A stretch of DNA of 64,000 nt from CBDUEF01 sp018063485 (GTDB lineage Bacteria; Pseudomonadota; Alphaproteobacteria; Rhodobacterales; Rhodobacteraceae). Location of the stretch: positions 62,001 through 126,000 of the forward strand of contig JBAOID010000041.1 of the NCBI GenBank assembly GCA_037045435.1, written 5' to 3'. Below, one piece after another: positions 57,415 through 64,000 of this stretch (position 1 is the stretch's first letter; every line of letters starts with the position of its first letter). The position numbers and the translations under genes were made by a program. A model generated the notes under the pieces. It was not told the DNA's origin, searched no databases, and saw only the letters and a list, made by a program, of their open reading frames with translations.

Positions 57415-60345
57415 ATGGCTTCCTATAACGCACGTCAACGCGATCCCCTGTTGGATCAGGGCACCCAAGCCATGCTGGAGCGGCGGGGCCGCGAACTCAT
57501 CGGCATCGGTCTGGTTCTGGTCGCGCTTGCCTTTGCGCTGATGCTGGCCAGCTATTCACCAAACGATCCAGGCTGGATGGTGGCCACCGATGAGCCTGCC
57601 GCCAACATCATGGGCCGTTTCGGGGCCGCACTCGCCTCCACCTTGATCATCATCGGTGGCAAGGGCGCCTGGGGCATCCCGGTGGTTCTGGCGGCCTGGG
57701 GTAGCCGCTTTGTCCTGCACCGCGGGGCCGAGCGCGCAATTGGTCGCGTGGTCTTTGCCGTCATCGCCATTGCCATGGGGTCAGTCTATGCGGCCACCCT
57801 TACTCCGGGTGCCGATTGGAGCCATGCTTTCTCGCTGGGCGGATTGTTCGGCGATACCGTCCTTGGCGCCTTGCTGGGCCTTCTGCCGGTTTCAGCCACC
57901 TATGCCATAAAGCTGGTTTCCCTGCTGATCGGCCCGGCCTTCCTTGCGATGCTGCTTTATGTCTGTGGCTTTGACCGCAGCGAACTGCGCAGCTCCGCCC
58001 GATTTCTGATCACCGGGTTGATCGTCACCTATTCCACATTGCTGGGCGCTGCGGGCAAAGGCGCGCAGGGCACCGCGCGCGCCGCCGCCGCGCTTCAGGA
58101 TCGCCGCCGCGCCGCTTCCGAGGCCGCAAAACCCACCGAGCACCGCTCGGCCACCCATTCCGAACCTGCCCCCGGCTGGGGCCGCCCGGCCAGCTTGCGG
58201 GCCGACAGCCGCTATCCCGAACCGCTGGCCGAGGCTCCACATTATGCCGCCCCCCGCGAAAAAACCGGCCTTCTGGCGCGGATGCCTTCCCTGATGCGCC
58301 GTGCGGTGGAACCTGAACCGGAACTGATCGAACCGCACAGCTCTTATGCCGCCGATCATGCTGAACTGCCCACGGATGACCGTATCAAGGCCCGCATTTC
58401 CGATGCCATTCGCCAACGCACCCATGCGCCTGCCACGGAAACCAACCCGATCACCGCCGCAATCCAGCGGCGCGAGCCTCCCGTTGGCCGTCCGCGCAGC
58501 CCGATCCCGCTGATCGCCGACACCCGCGGCCCGCGTATGGAGCCGCCCGTGGTGGCTGGGGCTATCGTCACCGCGCCCTTGAACATCCCCACCCTTGGAG
58601 CCGCTGCCCGTGGCTTTACTGCCTATGAGGATAAACCAGACGAACAAGACACGCAGATTTGGGGTGAGGCTGATCAGTTCCAGATCGAAGATGATCTTCC
58701 CGCCGCCCCCCTGCCCCGCCTGATTGCCGAAACCCGCCGCCCCGCTGTGGTGCAAACGCCTGTCAAGAAAGCCGTCCCTTCGCGGCAGGCGGAATCCGAA
58801 GCACAACCGCGTTTGCGCTTTGATGATCCCGCTCCGGCCTATGAGTTGCCACCGCTCTCCTTGCTGGCCAGCCCCTCCACCGTGCAGCGCCACACGCTTT
58901 CGCATGAGGCACTGGAAGAAAATGCGCGAATGCTGGAATCGGTGCTGGATGATTACGGCGTCAAGGGCGAGATCGTCTCGGTCCGCCCCGGCCCCGTTGT
59001 CACCATGTATGAACTGGAACCCGCGCCCGGCCTCAAGGCCTCCCGCGTGATCGGCCTGGCCGACGATATCGCGCGCTCGATGTCGGCCCTGTCCGCTCGG
59101 GTCTCCACCGTTCCGGGCCGCACCGTTATCGGTATCGAACTCCCCAACGCCACCCGCGAAAAGGTGGTCCTGCGCGAAATCATCGCCGCCCGTGATTTTG
59201 GCGACAGCAACATGCGCCTGCCGCTGGCCCTTGGCAAAGACATCGGCGGCGAGCCGATCGTGGCCAATCTTGCCAAGATGCCCCACCTTTTGATCGCAGG
59301 CACCACCGGCTCGGGCAAATCGGTGGCGATCAACACCATGATCCTGTCGCTGCTTTACAAGCTCTCACCCGAAGAGTGCCGCCTGATCATGATTGATCCG
59401 AAGATGCTGGAACTGTCGGTTTATGACGGCATCCCGCATCTGCTTTCCCCGGTTGTCACCGATCCCAAAAAAGCGGTTGTCGCCCTGAAATGGGTCGTAG
59501 GCGAGATGGAAGAACGCTATCGCCGCATGTCAAAAATGGGCGTGCGCAATATCGAAGGCTATAACGGCCGCGTGCGCGAGGCTTTGGCCAAGGGCGAATT
59601 GTTCAACCGCACCATCCAGACCGGATTTGACGAAGACACCGGCGAGCCGGTGTTCGAGACCGAAGAATTCACCCTCACCCCGATCCCCTATATCGTGGTT
59701 GTCGTCGATGAGATGGCCGATCTGATGATGGTCGCAGGCAAAGAGATCGAGGCCTGCATCCAGCGCCTGGCCCAGATGGCCCGCGCCTCTGGTATCCATC
59801 TGATCATGGCCACCCAGCGCCCCTCGGTCGATGTGATCACCGGCACCATCAAAGCCAACTTCCCGACCCGGATCTCGTTTCAGGTCACCAGCAAAATCGA
59901 CAGCCGCACCATTCTGGGCGAACAAGGCGCCGAGCAGCTCTTGGGCATGGGCGACATGCTTTACATGGCAGGCGGCGGCCGGGTCAGCCGTATCCACGGG
60001 CCTTTCGTATCTGATGAAGAGGTTGAAGAAATCGTCAACCATCTGAAATCCTACGGCCCCCCCGCCTATATGTCGGGCGTGGTCGAAGGCCCCGAAGATG
60101 ATGCCGCCTCGGACATTGATATGGTCTTGGGCCTTGGCTCGGGCGATGCGACCGACGATGCGCTGTATGATCAAGCGGTTGCAATCGTGGCCAAGGATCG
60201 CAAGTGTTCCACCTCATATATCCAACGCAAATTGGGCATCGGATATAACAAAGCCGCACGTCTGGTCGAACAGATGGAAGAAAACCACGTCGTTACAACT
60301 GCCAACCATGTGGGTAAGCGCGAGATCCTGTTGCCGGAGCATTGA
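57415..60345 (+). CDS. ftsK: DNA translocase FtsK
   Basis: A 976-residue septal DNA pump that clears and resolves chromosomes at division. The N-terminal part (to about residue 210) has four hydrophobic segments. A Pro/Ala/Arg-rich linker runs to about 480. The RecA-like motor follows with Walker A GTTGSGKSVAINTM near residue 630, the strand VVVVDEMADLMM and MATQRPSVDVITG. The C-terminal gamma winged helix (KCSTSYIQRKLGIGYNKAARL), which reads KOPS sites, is complete. Confidence 0.96.
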   Translation: MASYNARQRDPLLDQGTQAMLERRGRELIGIGLVLVALAFALMLASYSPNDPGWMVATDEPAANIMGRFGAALASTLIIIGGKGAWGIPVVLAAWGSRFVLHRGAERAIGRVVFAVIAIAMGSVYAATLTPGADWSHAFSLGGLFGDTVLGALLGLLPVSATYAIKLVSLLIGPAFLAMLLYVCGFDRSELRSSARFLITGLIVTYSTLLGAAGKGAQGTARAAAALQDRRRAASEAAKPTEHRSATHSEPAPGWGRPASLRADSRYPEPLAEAPHYAAPREKTGLLARMPSLMRRAVEPEPELIEPHSSYAADHAELPTDDRIKARISDAIRQRTHAPATETNPITAAIQRREPPVGRPRSPIPLIADTRGPRMEPPVVAGAIVTAPLNIPTLGAAARGFTAYEDKPDEQDTQIWGEADQFQIEDDLPAAPLPRLIAETRRPAVVQTPVKKAVPSRQAESEAQPRLRFDDPAPAYELPPLSLLASPSTVQRHTLSHEALEENARMLESVLDDYGVKGEIVSVRPGPVVTMYELEPAPGLKASRVIGLADDIARSMSALSARVSTVPGRTVIGIELPNATREKVVLREIIAARDFGDSNMRLPLALGKDIGGEPIVANLAKMPHLLIAGTTGSGKSVAINTMILSLLYKLSPEECRLIMIDPKMLELSVYDGIPHLLSPVVTDPKKAVVALKWVVGEMEERYRRMSKMGVRNIEGYNGRVREALAKGELFNRTIQTGFDEDTGEPVFETEEFTLTPIPYIVVVVDEMADLMMVAGKEIEACIQRLAQMARASGIHLIMATQRPSVDVITGTIKANFPTRISFQVTSKIDSRTILGEQGAEQLLGMGDMLYMAGGGRVSRIHGPFVSDEEVEEIVNHLKSYGPPAYMSGVVEGPEDDAASDIDMVLGLGSGDATDDALYDQAVAIVAKDRKCSTSYIQRKLGIGYNKAARLVEQMEENHVVTTANHVGKREILLPEH

Positions 60346-60526
60346 GGCCGGGCATCAAGGAAAGTGCGTATCTATTGCGCATCTTCCAATCCTTCAATCG
60401 CGCCAGATGCGAGCCACCCACAAAGAAGCTACCTGTCGCAGATGCGAGCACCCTCAATCGGCACCTCTCCGCCAGTTGATTGGCCGGGGGATGCAGCGCC
60501 CAAGAATCCGCCCTATATTGTGATCC

Positions 60527-61129
60527 ATGAAACGCATCGCCAAATATCTGGCCCCCGTGGCCTTCGCCCTGATCAACAGCCCCCTGCTGGCCGATGAAAT
60601 CCCTCTAAAGGACATCTCGGCCTATCTGAACAAGCTGACCACAGCCCAGACCGATTTCACCCAAGCCAACGCTGACGGCTCGGTCGCGACCGGTAAGCTG
60701 TTCATCAAGCGCCCCGGCCGTGTTCGTTTCGAATACGCGCCACCCGACAAATCGCTGGTGCTGGCTTCGGGTGGCCAAGTGGCTATTTTCGATGCCAAGT
60801 CAAACCAGCCGCCGGAACAATATCCTTTGACGCGCACGCCGTTGAACCTCATTCTCGCGCAGAATGTCGATCTGGGGAAGGCCCGGATGGTGATCGGCCA
60901 TAAAGAGGTCAAGAACGCCACCCGCGTCGTGGCCCAGGATCCCGAGCATCCCGAATACGGCACCATCGAACTGGTGTTCACTGCCAACCCGGTCACCTTG
61001 CGCCAGTGGATCATTACTGACGATCTGGGGCAGAAAACCACCGTCATGCTGGGCGAGTTGAAGACCGGCGAAAACTATCCGCCGTCGCTGTTTTCGATCA
61101 CGAACGAAGCCACCAAACGCGGCAACTGA
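60527..61129 (+). CDS. lolA: Outer-membrane lipoprotein carrier protein
   Basis: A 200-residue periplasmic chaperone that carries lipoproteins from LolCDE to the outer membrane. A signal peptide (YLAPVAFALINSPLLA, cleaved before DE) is followed by the LolA core: TAQTDFTQ, GKLFIKRPGRVRFEY and QWIITDDLGQKTTVML. It is downstream of ftsK by 181 bases. It converges directly on the lysozyme-like lipoprotein gene with no gap. Confidence 0.92.
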   Translation: MKRIAKYLAPVAFALINSPLLADEIPLKDISAYLNKLTTAQTDFTQANADGSVATGKLFIKRPGRVRFEYAPPDKSLVLASGGQVAIFDAKSNQPPEQYPLTRTPLNLILAQNVDLGKARMVIGHKEVKNATRVVAQDPEHPEYGTIELVFTANPVTLRQWIITDDLGQKTTVMLGELKTGENYPPSLFSITNEATKRGN

Positions 61130-61711
61130 TCAGCGGCGGCAGGCCGAAAGCTGTGCCGCGTAAAGCTCTGCCCGCCGTTCCACCGAAGCCGCCACCTCTA
61201 CAAGCCAAGGCTTGCCCAGATAGCTTTGGTTGGAATAGCCCGTGCGCCCCTCGTGATAGGCCAAATATTGCGCGCCTGCATCATTGCGCGCGATGCCCAG
61301 CTTTTCGGTGCTTTGGCTCATGTACCAGCCCATGAAATCGGTCGCATCCGAAATCCGGTCGCGCTTGGCACCCCGCCGATGCTGTTCCTTCTTATACTCT
61401 TCCCAAGTCCCGTCCAGCGCCTGACTATAGCCATAGGCCGAGGATTGGCGCCCCATAGGGATCACCCCCAAGGCAAAGCGATGCGGGGTTCGGGCGTTGC
61501 CGATGAATTTCGATTCCTGATGGATCGCCGCCATCTGAACCGACACTGGAATCCCCCAGCGCCGCTCGGCCACCTTCATCGCCTTGCCATATTCCGGCCG
61601 CTGCCGCAGGATCGCACAGGCATCGTCCAATTGTCGAGGCGCCGAGAAATTGCCCCCTCCGCAACTTGCAAGGGCCAGCAATAGAATCGACGCACGGAGA
61701 AGTCTGCTCAT
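61130..61711 (-). CDS. Lysozyme-like (SLT-fold) lipoprotein
   Basis: A 193-residue protein with a lipoprotein signal (SILLLALASC, lipobox cysteine near residue 18). The mature part has the lysozyme-like fold pattern: AAIHQESKF with a candidate catalytic Glu, SSAYGYSQALDGTWEEYK, and YLAYHEGRTGY. It probably trims peptidoglycan from an inner- or outer-membrane anchor. ATG 61711 follows GAGGGG; the frame stays open to 61738. Confidence 0.85.
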   Translation of the reverse strand: MSRLLRASILLLALASCGGGNFSAPRQLDDACAILRQRPEYGKAMKVAERRWGIPVSVQMAAIHQESKFIGNARTPHRFALGVIPMGRQSSAYGYSQALDGTWEEYKKEQHRRGAKRDRISDATDFMGWYMSQSTEKLGIARNDAGAQYLAYHEGRTGYSNQSYLGKPWLVEVAASVERRAELYAAQLSACRR

Positions 61712-61911
61712 TTGCCCCTCGTGTGTTCTTTTGTACAAAGATAGGCGGAAATGGTCCGCAAGGGAATGGGCAAGACGCGATTCCAGCCGTTGTTGGTTCC
61801 TTCAAGGGCAAGATTGGCGAAATAGTTGCCACAGACTGTTTCTATGAGACCTTAGCAGCCGAATGGACAACTGCCCTTTGCAGGTTTACATCAATTCAAC
61901 AGGGGACAGTG

Positions 61912-62238
61912 ATGCTGAAAACAGCGGCGAAATATCATATCGGGCAGGTGCTGCGCCACCGCAAACATCCGTTTCGGGGCGTGGTGTTTGACGTGGATGC
62001 CATGTTTTCAAACACCGATGAGTGGTATCTTGCCATCCCCGAAGAAGCCCGCCCGGCCAAGAACCAACCCTTCTATCATCTTTTGGCCGAAAACGACCAA
62101 AGCTATTACGTTGCCTATGTTTCCGAGCAGAATCTCGTTCCCGATGAAACGGGCGAGCCGGTCAGCCACCCGGACTTGCCAGACCTGTTCGGGGATTTCG
62201 AAAACGGCCGCTACCCGCTGCAATTCCAGATGAATTGA
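61912..62238 (+). CDS. hspQ: Heat shock protein HspQ
   Basis: A 108-residue hemimethylated-DNA-binding-like protein: KYHIGQVLRHRKHPFRGVVFDVD, NQPFYHLLAENDQSYYVAYVSEQNL and the C-terminal HPDLPDLFGDF are close to the HspQ pattern. In enterobacteria HspQ is a Lon substrate and specificity factor. AGGGGA sits five bases before ATG 61912. The frame extends upstream to 61666 without family likeness. Confidence 0.92.
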   Translation: MLKTAAKYHIGQVLRHRKHPFRGVVFDVDAMFSNTDEWYLAIPEEARPAKNQPFYHLLAENDQSYYVAYVSEQNLVPDETGEPVSHPDLPDLFGDFENGRYPLQFQMN

Positions 62239-62318
62239 GCCTTCTGAACGGCGGCACTTACCATTCGGTAATCTCTTGGCTCTAGCTTGGGCGAAAGCAC
62301 CTTCAGGAGAGCCGCAAG

Positions 62319-62654
62319 ATGGACCTTTCAGCCGAGACACGAGGCGACATTCTGGTCGTTCATGCCAATCAAGAACGGATTGACGCGGCTGTCGCCATTC
62401 AGTTCAAGGAAAAGATGCGGGAATTTGCGCAGGCAACCAGCCCCCGCGTAATCCTTGACATGTCGAAAGTCGCCTTCCTCGACAGCAGCGGGTTGGGAGC
62501 GGTGGTTGCCATCATGAAACTGCTGGGGCCAGAGCGGAAACTCGAACTTTCCGGTCTGACTGCCACAGTTCAAAAGGTGTTTCGGCTGACTCGGATGGAT
62601 TCCATCTTCATAATTCACGCCACCTTGCCAGATGGCTTGCTCGATGCGGGCTGA
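62319..62654 (+). CDS. STAS-domain anti-sigma factor antagonist
   Basis: A 111-residue single-domain STAS protein. The regulatory serine is in the conserved LDSSGLGAVV block near residue 56. Such proteins release a sigma factor or other target from an anti-sigma kinase when unphosphorylated. An AGGAG site precedes the ATG. It overlaps the following ATPase-domain gene, its likely kinase partner. Confidence 0.9.
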   Translation: MDLSAETRGDILVVHANQERIDAAVAIQFKEKMREFAQATSPRVILDMSKVAFLDSSGLGAVVAIMKLLGPERKLELSGLTATVQKVFRLTRMDSIFIIHATLPDGLLDAG

Positions 62655-63075
62655 CGTCCCATGCCCTGCGGCAAGGCTGGTGGTGAACAGCGATCCGCTG
62701 TCGATTCGCCAGGGTCTGGAGCAACTCTCACAAACGGCGCTCATCGGCGAGTTGACACCACCCTGCCGTAACATCGTGGAAATCGTACTGGCAGAAGTGT
62801 TGAACAATATTGTGGAGCACGCCTATGCCAACAGTTCCGGCAAGATCGAGGTTGAAATCCAGCTTGCAGACGGGCGCTTGCATTGCCGTTTTGCCGATAG
62901 CGGAGCGCCAATGCCAAATGGAATATTGCCTGACGGCTCGCTACCGGTACTCGACCGCACAGATCCACCTGAGGGAGGCTTTGGTTGGCATCTGATTCGC
63001 ACACTGGCCGACAATCTGGCCTATTGCCGCCAAGGCAACCGGAACCTGCTGTGTTTAAGCCTGAATTGCGAATAA
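62644..63075 (+). CDS. Anti-sigma regulatory kinase, RsbW-like HATPase
   Basis: A 143-residue GHKL ATPase domain: N-box IVLAEVLNNIVEHAYA, G1 box FADSGAPMP and G2 box GGFGWHLIRTLAD. It has no histidine-kinase dimerisation domain, so it is an RsbW/SpoIIAB-type serine kinase expected to bind the STAS protein encoded just upstream (11-base overlap). No sigma factor or PP2C phosphatase gene is in view. ATG 62632 is an alternative start. Confidence 0.85.
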   Translation: MRADVPCPAARLVVNSDPLSIRQGLEQLSQTALIGELTPPCRNIVEIVLAEVLNNIVEHAYANSSGKIEVEIQLADGRLHCRFADSGAPMPNGILPDGSLPVLDRTDPPEGGFGWHLIRTLADNLAYCRQGNRNLLCLSLNCE

Positions 63076-63198
63076 TGAATACATCAAATCGGGATTGTTT
63101 CCATTTCTCTGAAACGGACATCAAGACGCCCAATTTCCCCCTAAATAATGGCCACATGCTCCCCCATATTGATCCTGTAGCTGCATAAAGCTTCTCTT

Positions 63199-63237
63199 GG
63201 CGCTACGGATCATTGCCCCCACCCAGTCCGTAGCGCC
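63199..63237. repeat. Perfect 11-bp inverted repeat before the ggt gene
   Basis: GGCGCTACGGA (63199-63209) and its exact complement (63227-63237) are separated by 17 bases. There is no T-run on either side, so it is not a standard terminator. It lies 66 bases upstream of the ggt start and could be an operator or an attenuator hairpin. Confidence 0.7.
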
Positions 63238-63302
63238 GAGATCCGGTCCTCTCTTGGAAATCCCGGGAACCGCGCCTAGACTCCAACAGCAAGGAGTCTT
63301 TG

Positions 63303-64000
63303 ATGCGCGATTTCCAACGCCCCGGCAGGTCTGCCGTTTACACCAGTAACGGGATGTGCGCGACGTCGCACCCTCTGGCCGCCAAGGTAGCCATCCAGAC
63401 TTTGGAGTCTGGTGGAAATGCCGTCGATGCGGCATTGGCGGGTGCCGTCTTGTTGGGGCTTTGTGAACCACAAATGACCGGATTGGGTGGCGACTGTTTC
63501 GTGCTTTTGAAACCCGCAGGGCAAGAGCGGATATTGGCCCTCAATGGCTCGGGCCGTGCACCGATGGCGCAATCTTCACTTGGGCTACGCGAGAGCGGGC
63601 ATGCCGCCATCCCTTTGCGCGACGTTTCGGCCATCACTTTGCCCGGCGCGGTGGATGCATTTTGCACCCTCTCTCAGGACTGGGGACTCCTGGGGCTTGA
63701 TCGCGTGTTGGCACCGGCAATCCACTATGCCGAAACAGGCATCCCGGTCGCCCCAAGTGTTGCGCAGGATTGGCGCGATGAGACCGGGGTTCTCAAAGGG
63801 GCCGCGCGGCGGTTTTACCTGACAGACGGCAAGGCGCCGAACGTGGGCGACATGTTTCGCGCGCCAAATCAGGCCGAGGTCTTGCGCCGGATCGCAACGC
63901 AGGGCCGTGCCGGTTTTTATGAGGGCGAAGTGGCCGAAGATCTGCTGGCCTCGCTGCGCGCTTTGGGAGGACACCATGCCCAAGCCGACCTTGCCGCAAC
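63303..64000 (+). CDS. Gamma-glutamyltransferase family protein (partial, runs off the window)
   Basis: The first 232 codons of a gamma-glutamyltransferase-type Ntn hydrolase. The N-terminal block HPLAAKVAIQTLESGGNAVDAALA and MTGLGGDCFVLL are diagnostic; the auto-cleavage threonine lies beyond the window. No signal peptide is seen, so it may be the cytoplasmic type that acts on gamma-glutamyl amides. ATG 63303 is preceded by AAGGAG. The gene is cut by the window edge at 64000. Confidence 0.9.
   Translation, partial: MRDFQRPGRSAVYTSNGMCATSHPLAAKVAIQTLESGGNAVDAALAGAVLLGLCEPQMTGLGGDCFVLLKPAGQERILALNGSGRAPMAQSSLGLRESGHAAIPLRDVSAITLPGAVDAFCTLSQDWGLLGLDRVLAPAIHYAETGIPVAPSVAQDWRDETGVLKGAARRFYLTDGKAPNVGDMFRAPNQAEVLRRIATQGRAGFYEGEVAEDLLASLRALGGHHAQADLAA

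Overview
The window is GC-rich, densely coded DNA from an alphaproteobacterium, most likely a Rhodobacterales (Paracoccaceae/Rhodobacteraceae) member. The evidence is a complete NAD-dependent formate dehydrogenase locus of the fdsGBACD type, whose FdsA molybdenum-ligand cysteine falls at codon 386 as I remember it for Rhodobacter capsulatus. Neighbourhoods such as S49 peptidase / small Zn-ribbon protein / SDR / uvrC and aminotransferase / ftsK / lolA fit the same group. I see no rRNA, tRNA, CRISPR array, insertion sequence or phage gene.

Layout. 1-8.1 kb: end of arfB, a Pit phosphate transporter, the NAD salvage pair pncA-pncB, trhO, uvrC, an SDR and a 57-residue membrane Zn-ribbon protein. 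8.2-16.1 kb: S49 peptidase, then a LysR regulator followed by fdsG-B-A-C-D. 16.2-29.5 kb: a compact hybrid natural-product locus read on the minus strand, in the order PKS, glycosyltransferase, NRPS and phosphopantetheinyl transferase. It meets a convergent gene for a peptidoglycan-binding protein with a decayed papain-like domain. 29.7-45.4 kb: a polysaccharide (EPS/capsule) region with glycosyltransferases, a polymerase/ligase-like membrane protein, a WecG/TagA enzyme, a tyrosine-kinase-like ATPase and chain-length protein, an ExoY-like priming transferase, the dTDP-L-rhamnose genes rmlC-B-D-A and a Wzx-like flippase. 45.5-51.6 kb: housekeeping genes (YbbN-like thioredoxin, LON-domain protein, Trm112-like protein, SDR, UbiH-like hydroxylase, amidase, LysR). 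51.7-55.9 kb: a polyamine/opine-type ABC transporter. 56.2-64 kb: aminotransferase, ftsK, lolA, a lysozyme-like lipoprotein, hspQ, an STAS/anti-sigma pair and the start of a gamma-glutamyltransferase gene.

The most interesting system is the hybrid locus. The NRPS reads as formyltransferase - half a condensation domain - adenylation domain split by a luciferase-like monooxygenase - carrier protein. The pocket residues I read give a glycine-like code (D-I-L-Q-M-G-M-I-W-K). The PKS reads as KS-AT-KR-DH-ACP-TE, with KR before DH. A rhamnosyltransferase-like GT2 lies between them, and a full dTDP-rhamnose pathway is encoded 10-20 kb away. A plausible but unproven product is a formylated and/or alpha-oxidised glycine extended by one C2 unit, possibly glycosylated.

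Two other features stand out. A 110-bp palindromic element occurs twice, each time between the 3' ends of convergent genes, with a possible decayed third trace. Single-base indels break pncB, the GT2, the PKS, rmlC and above all rmlA (about ten extra bases). They look like consensus errors more than gene decay, and they must be resolved before gene content is trusted there.
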